A model generated the notes under the pieces. It was not told where the DNA came from and ran no database searches. It saw only the letters and a list, made by a program, of their open reading frames with translations. From Nitrosomonas sp. (GTDB lineage: Bacteria; Pseudomonadota; Gammaproteobacteria; Burkholderiales; Nitrosomonadaceae), in the NCBI GenBank assembly GCA_021582655.1, contig CP091135.1, positions 1,368,494-1,416,645 on the forward strand: 48,152 bases of DNA, read 5' to 3'. A program made the translations under genes and the position numbers. Shown here one piece after another: positions 1-9,272 of the stretch. Position 1 is the first letter of the stretch. Each line of letters opens with the position of its first letter.

Positions 1-21
1 AACCCAAAGGAGGGAGAGAAG

Positions 22-1734
22 ATGAAGAAGCTATGGCCGAGGATGGCTTTGGCGGTATTGGGAGGGTTGCTGCTGGGGACGGTACAAGCCGGCAACATAC
101 CGAGCGTGCCGAATGAATTGTACGAAGGGTTGAAGTTGGACCGGGAGAAGGTAACGACGAAGGAGTTGTATGACGCGATCGTGAAGCGCTACAAGGATCC
201 TGCGCAAGGCGCTGGGAAGGGATCATTAGCGCAATATTGGGAAGAGATACCGCTGAGTAAGTACATGGACCCTGCGACATTTTACAAATCCCCGACGACG
301 AACAAAGAAGTTGCCAGTCGTAAGGAATGCGTGGAATGCCACAGCGACGAATCACCGGTATGGGTGCAAGCGTGGAAACGCAGCACGCACGCGAACCTGG
401 ATAAGGTACGTAACTTGAAACCCGAAGACCCGACCTATTACAAGAAAGGGAAACTGGAAGAAGTAGAGAAGAACTTACGTGCGCACGGCAAACTGGCGGA
501 AGGGGAAAACCTGAAGGAAGTTGGCTGTATTGACTGTCACGTGGAAGTGGGCGCGAAGAAGAAAGCCGACCACACCAAAGACATCGTGATGCCGACAGCG
601 GACATATGCGGTATATGTCACTTGGCGGAATTTGCGGAACGGGAATCGGAACGGGACACGATGATCTGGCCACACGGCCAATGGCCGGACGGACGTCCAT
701 CGCACGCACTGGACTACAAAGCGAACGTAGAGACGACGGTATGGGCGGCGATGCCGCAACGGGAAGTTGCGGAAGGTTGCACGATGTGTCACGTGAATCA
801 AAACAAATGCGACACCTGCCACACCCGTCACGAATTTTCAGCGGCGGAATCACGCAAACCGGAAGCCTGCGCGACCTGTCATAGCGGCGTAGACCACAAC
901 AATTGGGAAGCGTACTCGATGTCCAAGCACGGCAAGATGGTATCGATGCTGGGGGACAAATGGAATTGGGAAGTATCGCTGAAAGACGCGTATGAAAAAG
1001 GCGGACAAAACGCACCGACCTGTGCTGGCTGTCACATGGAATACGAAGGCGAATACAGCCACAACATGGTCAGGAAGATTCGCTGGGCGAACTATCCGTT
1101 TGTACCCGGGATTGCGGAAAACATCAACAGCGAATGGTCGGAAGCACGACTGGACGCGTGGGTGGTTACCTGCACGCAATGCCACTCGGAACGGTTTGCG
1201 CGCTCCTATCTGGATTTGATGGACAAAGGCACGCTGGAAGGTCTGGGTAAATACCAGGAAGCCAACGCGATCGTACACCAGCTTTACAAAGAAGGACTGT
1301 TGACGGGGCAAAAGACCAATCGTCCTGCGCCACCGGCACCGGAAAAAGAAGGGTATGCCTACTTTGCGCAATTATTCTGGTCGAAAGGCAACAGCCCTGC
1401 TGCGATCGAACTGAAAGTACTCGAAATGCACGAAAATGATCTGGCTAAGATGCACGTAGGACTGGCACACGTCAACCCGGGCGGCTGGACCTACACCGAA
1501 GGTTGGGGTCCGATCAACCGTGCTTACGTTGAAATTCAAGACGAAAACACCCGCATTCGTGAAATGATTGCACTGCAAGAACGTGTTAAGAATCTTGAAA
1601 CCAAGAAAACCAGTCTGCTTGACCTGGACGGCACTGCGGAGAAAATCTCCCTGGGCGGGCTGGGCGGCGGCATGCTGCTAGCGGGTACCCTGGCACTGGC
1701 AGGCTGGCGTAAACGCAAGCAAAGCGAAGCTTGA
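22..1734 (+). CDS. haoA: Hydroxylamine oxidoreductase (octaheme HAO)
   Basis: This periplasmic enzyme oxidises hydroxylamine, the product of ammonia monooxygenase, and releases electrons to cytochrome c554. The 570-residue precursor has a signal peptide ending near residue 24. It carries eight CxxCH haem sites, starting at about C103, C169, C196, C253, C263, C283, C334 and C384. Tyr491, in the [11 protein letters not shown] segment, equals Tyr467 of the mature Nitrosomonas europaea enzyme, the residue that cross-links to the P460 haem of a neighbouring subunit. The P460 haem is the fourth site (C253/C256), which is intact. A hydrophobic segment followed by a basic tail (about 545-570) could anchor the C-terminus. 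The ATG at 22 follows an AGGAGGGAG ribosome-binding site. It is the first gene of the cluster, and its promoter lies outside the window. Family, length and key residues all agree, so confidence is very high. Confidence 0.98.
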   Translation: MKKLWPRMALAVLGGLLLGTVQAGNIPSVPNELYEGLKLDREKVTTKELYDAIVKRYKDPAQGAGKGSLAQYWEEIPLSKYMDPATFYKSPTTNKEVASRKECVECHSDESPVWVQAWKRSTHANLDKVRNLKPEDPTYYKKGKLEEVEKNLRAHGKLAEGENLKEVGCIDCHVEVGAKKKADHTKDIVMPTADICGICHLAEFAERESERDTMIWPHGQWPDGRPSHALDYKANVETTVWAAMPQREVAEGCTMCHVNQNKCDTCHTRHEFSAAESRKPEACATCHSGVDHNNWEAYSMSKHGKMVSMLGDKWNWEVSLKDAYEKGGQNAPTCAGCHMEYEGEYSHNMVRKIRWANYPFVPGIAENINSEWSEARLDAWVVTCTQCHSERFARSYLDLMDKGTLEGLGKYQEANAIVHQLYKEGLLTGQKTNRPAPPAPEKEGYAYFAQLFWSKGNSPAAIELKVLEMHENDLAKMHVGLAHVNPGGWTYTEGWGPINRAYVEIQDENTRIREMIALQERVKNLETKKTSLLDLDGTAEKISLGGLGGGMLLAGTLALAGWRKRKQSEA

Positions 1735-2762
1735 TCAGCGCTGACGTAACGGAACGCACGGGGAAGCCCGTGCATCCGGGAAACAAACTGCTCCCGCTGC
1801 TAGGCATACTCCTGGTAGCGGGAGGTTTATTTTTTCTTGGGTGGTCCGCCTATCTTTGGCTCAAACCGACCCCCGCCCCCTATCAATATCAACTGATCAA
1901 AGAGGGGGATCACAACCAATTCAGCAAGATGAAGCTGGAAGACTGGCCGGAGCTAAAACTCAGCCAATACAAAGTACAAGCCGAAGGCATCGACAAACCG
2001 ATCGCCGAATTCATCACCGCCGAACGGGAACGAGGGGTACCGGTACTCATGTACTGGAAAAACACCACCAACGAAATACTCTATAACCTGGACCGCAAAC
2101 CATCGGAACTGAGCACACTCGCAACCGCGATCGGTAAGTACGCACCGAAAGACGCGCTGATACTTGCATGGTGGGACACATCAAGACAACTGCACCTGCT
2201 GACTGGACACGACACCCTGTTCACCAGCCACTTGAACGAACCCCTGATGATCCCGGCCCCCTGGCTGGAACACACCGAATCGATTCAATCCTACGAACAA
2301 ACATTCTGGGGCGGCGCAGCCAGCGCAAAAGAACGCGATCAATTCAAACGCTTTAGCCTGGCCTTGGTATCGCCGGCCGAAGAAGGCATTGCAATACTAC
2401 GGGAACTTGCGGGGAAAGACCGGGAAACCTACCTCATCGTGCACATCACCGACCTCTACAAACTCGGCTTCATGCACCCTGAAAAGATCGGTGTTGCCTA
2501 TCAGAACTTTCCGATGACTGGCAACATGCATGGGATGATCACGCAGATGAAAGCGCAAGTGAAACAAAACGACTTCGACACCTACACACTCCAATCGATC
2601 GCCGACGAGGAGATCCGTGCATTCTTTCTAAGTGACGAAGCCAGCAGTCAAACCCTACTGGCCAGACTGCTACCGTTTGTCGACAAGAAATCCCCGCTTG
2701 AATTCGAACTTGCCCAACCGATCTACCAACAAGGCGGCTACTGGGTATACAAACTGCCCTGA
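1731..2762 (+). CDS. haoB: HaoB, HAO-cluster membrane-anchored protein
   Basis: The 343-residue protein is always found directly after haoA in ammonia oxidisers. Its biochemical role is not established. It has one N-terminal transmembrane helix (about residues 20-42), then a large soluble domain without CxxCH motifs that is probably periplasmic. The only suitable start is TTG at 1731, which overlaps the haoA stop codon in a TTGA overlap. No good ribosome-binding site precedes it, so translation is probably coupled to haoA. Identification rests on position, size and the single-anchor layout. A partner or assembly factor of HAO is an inference only. Confidence 0.88.
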   Translation: MISADVTERTGKPVHPGNKLLPLLGILLVAGGLFFLGWSAYLWLKPTPAPYQYQLIKEGDHNQFSKMKLEDWPELKLSQYKVQAEGIDKPIAEFITAERERGVPVLMYWKNTTNEILYNLDRKPSELSTLATAIGKYAPKDALILAWWDTSRQLHLLTGHDTLFTSHLNEPLMIPAPWLEHTESIQSYEQTFWGGAASAKERDQFKRFSLALVSPAEEGIAILRELAGKDRETYLIVHITDLYKLGFMHPEKIGVAYQNFPMTGNMHGMITQMKAQVKQNDFDTYTLQSIADEEIRAFFLSDEASSQTLLARLLPFVDKKSPLEFELAQPIYQQGGYWVYKLP

Positions 2763-2824
2763 CTGGGAAAAGATAAAAAGAAACACCCTGCGGGACAAAA
2801 ACACGCGAAGCACCCACATAGCCA

Positions 2825-2870
2825 TTTACACAAAATCCGGATAGCGTACAATACGGGCCATCGGATTTTG
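2825..2870 (+). promoter_or_regulatory. Probable cycA promoter within a 9-bp inverted repeat
   Basis: A TTTACA -35 box (2825-2830) and a TACAAT -10 box (2847-2852) are separated by 16 bases. A perfect inverted repeat, CAAAATCCG at 2831-2839 and CGGATTTTG at 2862-2870, lies over it. The left arm fills the promoter spacer and the right arm lies just past the expected transcription start. This arrangement would suit an operator or an RNA hairpin at the 5' end of the cycA message. It implies that cycA-cycB can be transcribed separately from haoAB. Confidence 0.5.
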
Positions 2871-2895
2871 AATCAAAAAAGCATAAGGAGGAAGA

Positions 2896-3609
2896 ATGAA
2901 ACACCCGATTGTATACATACTGTCAATCCTGATGGCAGTATTATTTTCCGGCGCGGCCATTGCTGACTTTGAAGGACGCACCAAATGCAGTTCCTGCCAC
3001 AAATCGCAAGCCAAATCATGGAAAGACACTGCGCACGCCAAGGCGATGGAATCGTTAAAACCGGGCGCCCGCAAAGAAGCCAAAGTCAAAGCCAACCTGG
3101 ATCCTGAGAAAGACTACACCCAAGACAAAGACTGTGTCGGCTGTCACGTAGACGGCTGGGGCAAGAAAGGGGGCTACACCGTAGACGCACCGAAAAAACC
3201 GCTGGCGGCGGTTGGTTGCGAATCCTGCCATGGCGGTGGCAAGAACTACCGCGGCGACCATCGTAAGGCGGGACAAACATTCGAGAGCAAAGGCACCACC
3301 ACACAACGCAAAGTGCTGGCGGACAAAGGTCAGGACTTTCAATTTGAAGAGGCCTGTGCTGGTTGCCACCTGAACTACGAAGGCTCACCCTGGAAAGGTG
3401 CGAAAGCCCCTTACACCCCGTTCACCCCGGCAGTAGACCCTAAATACACCTTTGACTTTGACAAGATGGTTAAAGACGTCAAAGCGATGCACGAACACTA
3501 CAAGCTGGACGGCACCTTTGCAGGGGAACCGAAATTTAAATATCACGACGACTTCCAAGCAAACGCCAAGGAAAAGACCGCGGATAAGAAAGGTAAAGGA
3601 AAAGAGTAA
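2896..3609 (+). CDS. cycA: Tetraheme cytochrome c554
   Basis: This periplasmic cytochrome takes electrons from HAO and passes them to the quinone-reducing cytochrome cM552. The 237-residue precursor has a signal peptide cleaved near residue 23 (…AIA-DF) and four CxxCH sites, at about C31, C80, C108 and C154. Size and haem spacing match the c554 family of ammonia oxidisers. The last 13 residues are rich in lysine. The ATG follows an AAGGAGGAAG ribosome-binding site. The gene begins about 130 bases after haoB, behind its own probable promoter, and its stop codon shares one base with the cycB start. Confidence 0.97.
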   Translation: MKHPIVYILSILMAVLFSGAAIADFEGRTKCSSCHKSQAKSWKDTAHAKAMESLKPGARKEAKVKANLDPEKDYTQDKDCVGCHVDGWGKKGGYTVDAPKKPLAAVGCESCHGGGKNYRGDHRKAGQTFESKGTTTQRKVLADKGQDFQFEEACAGCHLNYEGSPWKGAKAPYTPFTPAVDPKYTFDFDKMVKDVKAMHEHYKLDGTFAGEPKFKYHDDFQANAKEKTADKKGKGKE

Positions 3610-4295
3610 TGACAGGCATACAAAAAGGCGCGATAGGCACCCTGCTGACGGGTGGATTACTGGGTATTGTACTGGTCGCGGTAGTATTTGGCGGAGAAGC
3701 GGCGCTGTCGACGGAAGAATTTTGCACCAGCTGCCACTCGATGACTTACACCCAAACGGAACTGAAGCAATCAACCCACTATGGAGCGCTGGGAGTAAAT
3801 CCCGGTTGCAAGGACTGTCACATTCCGCAAGGATTCAAGAACTTTCACTTAGCGCTGTATACCCATGCGGTGGATGGAGCACGGGAATTGTATCTTGAGC
3901 TTGTCAACGATTACTCAACGCTGGAGAAATTCAACGAGCGTCGCCTGATTATGGCGCATGACGCGCGGATGAACCTGAAGAAATGGGACAGCGTAACCTG
4001 TCGTGATTGTCATAAAGACCCGAATCCACCTGGAGCGGACGCGCAAGAGGCGCACCTGAAGATGAAGACGGAGGGTGCGACGTGTATAGACTGTCACCAG
4101 AATCTGGTTCACGAAGAAGTATCGAAAACGGACCTGAATGCGAGCCTTGCAGCTGGCAAGATGGTGGTGGTGAAGGATGAAGAAGGTGACGGGGAAGAAG
4201 AAGACGATGAAGGCGAAGAGGATGGCGACGAAGAAGGCAGCGGTGCTGAAGCCAAATCCGATACGCAGGAGGATGATGACGAGGATGAGGAGTAA
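3609..4295 (+). CDS. cycB: Tetraheme cytochrome cM552, quinone reductase (NapC/NrfH type)
   Basis: This membrane-anchored cytochrome is thought to pass electrons from c554 into the ubiquinone pool. The 228-residue protein has one N-terminal membrane helix (about 8-30) and four CxxCH sites, at about C39, C67, C131 and C159, in the NapC/NirT/NrfH pattern. Its C-terminal tail (about 190-228) is roughly two-thirds Asp and Glu, which is unusual beside the basic tail of c554. The start codon overlaps the cycA stop (TAATG), so the two are translationally coupled. A terminator follows 50 bases downstream and closes the hao cluster. Confidence 0.95.
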   Translation: MTGIQKGAIGTLLTGGLLGIVLVAVVFGGEAALSTEEFCTSCHSMTYTQTELKQSTHYGALGVNPGCKDCHIPQGFKNFHLALYTHAVDGARELYLELVNDYSTLEKFNERRLIMAHDARMNLKKWDSVTCRDCHKDPNPPGADAQEAHLKMKTEGATCIDCHQNLVHEEVSKTDLNASLAAGKMVVVKDEEGDGEEEDDEGEEDGDEEGSGAEAKSDTQEDDDEDEE

Positions 4296-4343
4296 CATCT
4301 TTGAATTGTCATTATAGCTTGCACTAGTTTTGTTAAGATCATC

Positions 4344-4380
4344 AAATTCTGGGGATGAATAGTCTCCAGAATTTTTTTTG
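4344..4380 (+). terminator. Rho-independent terminator after the hao-cyc cluster
   Basis: A 12-bp stem with one G-U pair (4344-4355 with 4363-4374) and a 7-base loop runs directly into eight T residues (4372-4379). This is a canonical strong intrinsic terminator for the cycAB transcript. Confidence 0.92.
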
Positions 4381-4738
4381 TGTAACTGTAATAACCGATC
4401 GATAAAAAATTGGATCATTGCTTTGGATATACAATTATGCGTTGATCTAGAGACCTAGAAAAATTGAGCGAGGCATTAGATGAGTTTGAGAGTGATTAAA
4501 TATTCAAAGGCTCTCAAGGTATTGATAAGATATGATAATCAATAAAGAACGTATCTCGAAGGTGCTTTGTAATTACCTGAACTGCCAGTAAATTCAAGGC
4601 AAAAGCTATTCTAATATATTTGATACTGTTTTAAGTGTCGCAGCAAGAACGGCGCCGGTTTTCCTTACTGACTGCACCGACCGGTCATATGTTCTTTTGC
4701 CATAATGAAAAGCGACAACTTACGAAAGGGCATTTACT
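4381..4738. other. Intergenic gap between the hao cluster and pstC
   Basis: About 360 bases hold no credible gene. I looked for a Pho box (paired CTGTCA-type half-sites 11 bases apart) before pstC and did not find a convincing one. The start of pstC is preceded by a CGAAAGGG ribosome-binding site near 4723-4730. Confidence 0.6.
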
Positions 4739-5671
4739 GTGGCAAATGAGTCACAAAAAAAATTATCACACCCCGGCAAGCTGGGTTTTAGTCTTCGACG
4801 AAATTTGAACGAAAGATTTATTGAATCTTTTCTATTCCTTTCTGCAGTACTTTCAATAGCGATTATGTTGGCTATTGTCGCGATGCTAGTCAAGGAATCC
4901 ATCGTGTTTTTTCAGCATGTATCGCTTTGGGAGTTTTTGACTGATACACAATGGACGCCGCTTTTTGATGATGCTCATTACGGCATACTGCCATTGATTT
5001 CAGGAACCGTTGTCAGCTCGGTGATTGCATTGATGGTAGCATTGCCGCTTGGTACTATTATTGCAATTTACTTGTCGGAGTTTGCGCCGTTTAGTGTTCG
5101 GGAAATTGCCAAGCCATTTCTTGAGTTGTTGGGTGGTGTACCGACAGTTGTTTATGGTTACTTTGCTTTGCTATTTGTAACACCTTTATTACAAATAATA
5201 TTTCCAGAGTTGCCGGGATTTAATCTGTTATCCGCAGGATTAGTGATGGGGATTATGATCATACCTTATGTGAGTTCAATGACTGAGGATGCGATGCGTG
5301 CTGTACCGATGAATTTGCGTGAAGGTTCATATGCCATGGGCGCGACACGTTTCCAAACGGCGATACGCGTGGTTATGCCGGCTGCATTCTCTGGAATTGC
5401 GGCAGCATATATCTTAGGCATATCCCGAGCAGTAGGGGAGACTATGGTGGTGGCGATTGCCGCCGGCATGCAACCGAACTTAACGTGGAATCCCATGGAA
5501 CCCGCTGCAACGATCACAGCTTATATTGTTCAGGTGAGTCTTGGCGATTTGCCGCACGGCAGTATTGGTTATCAGACTATTTTCGCAGCTGGGTTGACAC
5601 TGCTGTTAATTACGTTGGTATTTAATATTATTGGTCATGTATTGCGGAAGCGGTACCGTGAGATATATTAA
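4739..5671 (+). CDS. pstC: Phosphate ABC transporter permease PstC
   Basis: This is one of the two inner-membrane permeases of the high-affinity phosphate importer, 310 residues long. It has a soluble N-terminus, a first membrane helix near residues 31-58 and several more helices. An EAA-type cytoplasmic loop (REGSYAMGATRFQT) near 198-211 contacts the ATPase. The start is GTG at 4739, eight bases after a CGAAAGGG ribosome-binding site; no in-frame ATG fits. It heads a pstC-pstA-pstB operon. The periplasmic binding protein PstS is not encoded next to it. Confidence 0.95.
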   Translation: MANESQKKLSHPGKLGFSLRRNLNERFIESFLFLSAVLSIAIMLAIVAMLVKESIVFFQHVSLWEFLTDTQWTPLFDDAHYGILPLISGTVVSSVIALMVALPLGTIIAIYLSEFAPFSVREIAKPFLELLGGVPTVVYGYFALLFVTPLLQIIFPELPGFNLLSAGLVMGIMIIPYVSSMTEDAMRAVPMNLREGSYAMGATRFQTAIRVVMPAAFSGIAAAYILGISRAVGETMVVAIAAGMQPNLTWNPMEPAATITAYIVQVSLGDLPHGSIGYQTIFAAGLTLLLITLVFNIIGHVLRKRYREIY

Positions 5672-5716
5672 AAAAGGTTACGCCACTTTCACCTGACGCG
5701 AAGTGTACTCAATCGA

Positions 5717-6643
5717 ATGAAGAATGTAAATGATTTAGAAAAGATAAGAAAAATTATTGGCTTACATAAAAGATGGGATTTGATTTTTATGATAGCCGGT
5801 ATTTTTGCATTGATGATTGCAGTGCTAACTTTTATGGCATTATTTGTGCACATGCTGATTGATGGGATGCCACGGCTGAATTGGGATTTTTTTACATCAT
5901 TTCCTTCGCGAAGAGCCGAGTCGGCTGGAATTTTATCTGCCTGGGTTGGAACAACCTTAGTTATGTTGGTTACTGCGGTAGCCGCTGTGCCGCTGGGAAT
6001 AGGGGCGGGGATTTATTTAGAAGAGTATGCCCCGAAAAATCTTTTTACTGAGATTATCGAAATAAATGTAACAAACCTGGCCGGTGTGCCTTCCATTATC
6101 TACGGCTTATTAGCGCTGGGATTATTTGTTTATCAATTCAGTTTTGGGCAAAGTATTTTATCAGCAGGATTGGCGCTGGCACTCCTGATCTTACCGGTTG
6201 TCATTGTGGCGACCAGGGAAGCGATCCGGGCGATCCCGGTTTCGATTCGCGAAGGCGCATATGCGTTGGGTGCGACTAAATGGCAAACGGTTTCAGATCA
6301 TTTATTGCCTTATTCATCCGCAGGTATTTTGACCGGAATTATCATTGGTTTGGCTCGAGCAATCGGTGAAACAGCACCTATCATTACAATCGGTGCTTTA
6401 ACATTTATCGCATTTTTGCCGCCGTCACCGATAAAACAGGATTTTCCTTATATATCATTCGAATGGCTGACAGCACCTTTTACTGTGATGCCGATTCAAA
6501 TGTTCAACTGGGTTTCACGTCCGGAAGAAGCGTTTCAATTGAATGCAGCGGCGGCGGGGTTGGTGTTGGTGGTTATGACATTAACCATGAACGGCTTGGC
6601 CATTTACTTGCGCTACCGGATGAGGAAAAATATTAAGTGGTGA
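5717..6643 (+). CDS. pstA: Phosphate ABC transporter permease PstA
   Basis: This is the second permease of the phosphate importer, 308 residues long. The first membrane helix lies near residues 24-47. The family EAA loop (REGAYALGATKWQT) is clear in the second half and resembles the one in PstC. It lies 45 bases after pstC and 3 bases before pstB, so the three are one operon. Confidence 0.95.
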   Translation: MKNVNDLEKIRKIIGLHKRWDLIFMIAGIFALMIAVLTFMALFVHMLIDGMPRLNWDFFTSFPSRRAESAGILSAWVGTTLVMLVTAVAAVPLGIGAGIYLEEYAPKNLFTEIIEINVTNLAGVPSIIYGLLALGLFVYQFSFGQSILSAGLALALLILPVVIVATREAIRAIPVSIREGAYALGATKWQTVSDHLLPYSSAGILTGIIIGLARAIGETAPIITIGALTFIAFLPPSPIKQDFPYISFEWLTAPFTVMPIQMFNWVSRPEEAFQLNAAAAGLVLVVMTLTMNGLAIYLRYRMRKNIKW

Positions 6644-6646
6644 ATT

Positions 6647-7441
6647 ATGCAAAATCATACTGAACAAGATGCGGGTGGTAGGATATTCAAATCGGAGGTT
6701 AAGAACCTCAGTTTTTACTATGGTGAGTTTAATGCATTAAAAAGTATCAACATGGTGCTGCATGATAAGAAGATTACTGCGTTGATCGGACCGTCGGGCT
6801 GTGGGAAATCGACCTTTCTGCGTTGTTTTAATCGCATGCACGATTTGTATTCCGGCAATCGCTACGAAGGTGAAATCATTTTATATCCTGATGATGTCAA
6901 CATCTTGGCGCACAATGTCGATCCAATTGAAGTGCGGATGCGCATTAGTATGGTGTTTCAGAAACCTAATCCGTTTCCCAAATCGATTTATGAAAATGTA
7001 GCTTACGGACTGCGGGTCAGGGGAATCAAGCAGCGGGCGATTCTCGACGAAAAAGTAGAGTCGGCACTGCGCAATTCCGCATTATGGGATGAAGTGAAAG
7101 ATAGATTGCATGATCTGGCATTCAATCTTTCCGGCGGACAGCAGCAACGGCTCTGCATTGCACGCGCGCTAGCAACCGATCCCGAAATACTGCTGTTCGA
7201 TGAGCCTACCTCGGCCCTGGATCCCATTGCAACAGCCAGCATCGAAGAGTTAATTACCGATTTGAAAAGTAAAGTGACGATATTGATCGTGACGCATAAC
7301 ATGCAGCAGGCTGCCAGGGTGTCGGATTACACCGCGTACATGTATTTGGGCGAATTGATTGAATTCAATGTAACAGATACGATTTTTATCAAGCCGAAAA
7401 ATAAACAGACGGAAGACTATATTACCGGAAGATTTGGGTAA
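6647..7441 (+). CDS. pstB: Phosphate ABC transporter ATP-binding protein PstB
   Basis: This is the cytoplasmic ATPase that powers phosphate import. The 264-residue protein has a Walker A motif GPSGCGKST (48-56), the signature LSGGQQQR (about 161-168) and Walker [13 protein letters not shown] (about 180-191). [13 protein letters not shown] is the typical PstB Q-loop region. It starts three bases after pstA. No phoU follows; the next gene is gltX on the same strand. Confidence 0.97.
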   Translation: MQNHTEQDAGGRIFKSEVKNLSFYYGEFNALKSINMVLHDKKITALIGPSGCGKSTFLRCFNRMHDLYSGNRYEGEIILYPDDVNILAHNVDPIEVRMRISMVFQKPNPFPKSIYENVAYGLRVRGIKQRAILDEKVESALRNSALWDEVKDRLHDLAFNLSGGQQQRLCIARALATDPEILLFDEPTSALDPIATASIEELITDLKSKVTILIVTHNMQQAARVSDYTAYMYLGELIEFNVTDTIFIKPKNKQTEDYITGRFG

Positions 7442-7484
7442 AATCGCCACATTCATTTTTTTGCATTGCTACTGACTGAATATC

Positions 7485-8879
7485 ATGACCGTACGTACTC
7501 GTTTTGCACCCAGTCCAACCGGCTACCTCCATATCGGTGGCGCGCGCACGGCACTGTTTTCCTGGGCTTATGCACGCAAGCACGGTGGCAAGTTTATTCT
7601 GCGTATCGAAGATACCGATCTCGAACGATCAACACAGCAGTCGATTCAGGCGATCTTGGATGGCATGGCGTGGTTGGCGCTGGATCACGACGAAGGGCCG
7701 TTTTATCAAATGCAGCGCTTGGCGCGCTACCACGAAGTTGCCGAGTACCTGCTAAACAGTAATCAAGCCTATTATTGTTACGCAACCAAAGAAGAATTGG
7801 AAGAAATGCGCGAGCGGCAGCTGGCTGCCGGGTTGAAGCCCCGTTACGACGGGCGTTGGCGCGACAGCAATAAAGCCCCGCCGTCCGATGTCAAGCCGGT
7901 GCTGCGGCTCAAGAATCCTTTGGATGGTTATGTCAGCTTCAGCGATCAGATCAAAGGACGCATCACGGTGGCCAATAGTGAATTGGATGATCTGGTGTTG
8001 TTGCGCAGTGATGGTGTGCCTACCTACAACTTTAGCGTGGTGGTCGACGATCTGGATATGCAGATTACGCATGTTATTCGCGGTGATGATCATGTAAATA
8101 ATACACCGCGTCAAATCAATATCTTAAGAGCATTGAATGCTTCATTGCCAGAATATGCGCATGTGCCGATGATATTGGGGGCTAACGGTGAACGGCTATC
8201 AAAACGACATGGTGCCGTATCGGTGATGCAATACCGCGACGATGGCTATTTGCCGGAGGCGCTGCTAAATTATTTGGCCAGGTTGGGGTGGTCGCACGGT
8301 GATGAAGAGATTTTTAGTCGCGAGCAATTGGTGGAATGGTTCGATTTGGCCGCAATTAGTCGTTCACCCGCCAAATTTAACCCGGAAAAGCTATTGTGGC
8401 TTAATCAGCAATACCTCAAAACTGCCGATAACACGCGCTTGGCCGCGCTGACCTCTCCTTTGTTGACGCAAGATGATTGCAGTATCGACGATGGACCGGA
8501 TTTACGGTCTGTTATTGAATTATTGAAAGAACGTGCCAATACCGTGGAAGAATTGGCGGATGCTGCGGTCTATTTTTATCGCCCGCTTGAACCGAATCCC
8601 GAACTGAAATCGCTGCATTTGACTGCGCAGGTGGAACCGATATTAATTGATTTGATAGAGAAATTTTCTGAGATCGAATGGACGCGCGATGTGATTCATC
8701 AGGAAATTAAAACGGCTGCGAAGCAATATAATGTCAAATTACCAAAAATTGCGATGCCGTTGCGAATCATGGTGACCGGTACAGACCATACGCCTTCAAT
8801 TGATGCGGTGCTGGCGCTGCTCGGACGCAAAGAAACGCTTGCACGCATGAATCGGCACTTAAACAGCTTTTCGGTGTAG
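7485..8879 (+). CDS. gltX: Glutamyl-tRNA synthetase
   Basis: This class I aminoacyl-tRNA synthetase charges tRNA-Glu in the cytoplasm. It is 464 residues long, usual for the bacterial enzyme. The HIGH-type motif appears as HIGGARTALF within PSPTGYLHIGG (about 9-25). The KMSKS-type loop appears as RLSKRHG (about 237-243). The C-terminal helical anticodon-binding domain is complete. The ATG start is 44 bases after pstB. Confidence 0.97.
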   Translation: MTVRTRFAPSPTGYLHIGGARTALFSWAYARKHGGKFILRIEDTDLERSTQQSIQAILDGMAWLALDHDEGPFYQMQRLARYHEVAEYLLNSNQAYYCYATKEELEEMRERQLAAGLKPRYDGRWRDSNKAPPSDVKPVLRLKNPLDGYVSFSDQIKGRITVANSELDDLVLLRSDGVPTYNFSVVVDDLDMQITHVIRGDDHVNNTPRQINILRALNASLPEYAHVPMILGANGERLSKRHGAVSVMQYRDDGYLPEALLNYLARLGWSHGDEEIFSREQLVEWFDLAAISRSPAKFNPEKLLWLNQQYLKTADNTRLAALTSPLLTQDDCSIDDGPDLRSVIELLKERANTVEELADAAVYFYRPLEPNPELKSLHLTAQVEPILIDLIEKFSEIEWTRDVIHQEIKTAAKQYNVKLPKIAMPLRIMVTGTDHTPSIDAVLALLGRKETLARMNRHLNSFSV

Positions 8880-8920
8880 CTGGTTGCGTAACATGGTAGT
8901 CCGTATCACTACAAACAAAT

Positions 8921-8949
8921 TTGCTGGAACGCGCGATCTGGTTTATTCT
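8921..8949 (+). promoter_or_regulatory. Probable promoter of tRNA-Ser
   Basis: A TTGCTG -35 box (8921-8926) and a TATTCT -10 box (8944-8949) are spaced by 17 bases. A GC-rich stretch (GCGCGCC) follows, as expected of a stringently controlled stable-RNA promoter. The expected start lies about 15 bases before the tRNA. Confidence 0.55.
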
Positions 8950-8972
8950 TTGCGCGCCATTGATTCAATACA

Positions 8973-9064
8973 GGAGAAATGACCGAGTGGTTGAAGGTGC
9001 ACGCCTGGAAAGCGTGTGTACGGCTCAAACCGTACCGCGGGTTCGAATCCCGCTTTCTCCGCCA
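8973..9064 (+). tRNA. serT-like: tRNA-Ser(GGA)
   Basis: The acceptor stem GGAGAAA pairs with TTTCTCC, followed by discriminator G and encoded CCA. The anticodon loop CTGGAAA gives anticodon GGA, which reads UCC and UCU serine codons. The long variable arm (about 9019-9037) is typical of class II tRNA-Ser. The 3' end faces an integrase gene, so this tRNA is the likely attachment site of the island that follows. Confidence 0.95.
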
Positions 9065-9078
9065 AGTATGTTCCTAGC

Positions 9079-9105
9079 AACACCCAGAAACACCCAGAAA
9101 CACCA
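9079..9105 (+). repeat. 10-bp tandem repeat beside the tRNA 3' end
   Basis: AACACCCAGA occurs twice in tandem (9079-9088, 9089-9098) with a third partial copy. Short repeats here, between the attachment site and the integrase, could be arm-type integrase binding sites. Confidence 0.5.
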
Positions 9106-9110
9106 ACAAG

Positions 9111-9143
9111 ACCCGCATAAATGATAAGTTTAGCGGGTTTTTT
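9111..9143 (+). terminator. Intrinsic terminator after tRNA-Ser
   Basis: ACCCGC (9111-9116) pairs with GCGGGT (9133-9138), with further TAAA/TTTA pairing inside. A run of T (9138-9142) follows. It would end the tRNA transcript before the integrase. Confidence 0.75.
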
Positions 9144-9166
9144 GTTATCCGTGGCCAACCATGTGA

Positions 9167-9240
9167 AATGTGAGTAACAAGATAAATTCGTGAGTAAGTT
9201 CGTGAGTAACTATAATACTCATGAAAATGTTACTCACATT
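9167..9240. promoter_or_regulatory. Repeated GTGAGTAAC sites in the integrase control region
   Basis: A perfect 12-bp inverted repeat (9167-9178 and 9229-9240, AATGTGAGTAAC and its complement) encloses two more direct copies of GTGAGTAA at 9190-9197 and 9202-9209. Four related sites in 74 bases just before the integrase start suggest arm-type integrase binding or autoregulation of its promoter. Confidence 0.55.
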
Positions 9241-9272
9241 TCTGCACAATCCAACAGGATAAAGGCACTCAC

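Noticed and set aside
475-831. Long frames on both strands inside haoA
   Set aside because: Shadow frames of a strongly coding, GC-biased gene; the haem motifs fix the true frame.
4109-4345. Minus-strand frame with long serine runs
   Set aside because: It is the reverse reading of the Glu/Asp codons of the cycB acidic tail; no start signal.
4600-4738. Possible Pho box upstream of pstC
   Set aside because: TCATA/CCATA and CTGT/GTGT pairs are present, but their spacings (15 and 9 bases) do not match the 11-base repeat of a Pho box.
8921-9158. Frames covering tRNA-Ser on both strands
   Set aside because: They read through a structural RNA gene and have no protein-like features.
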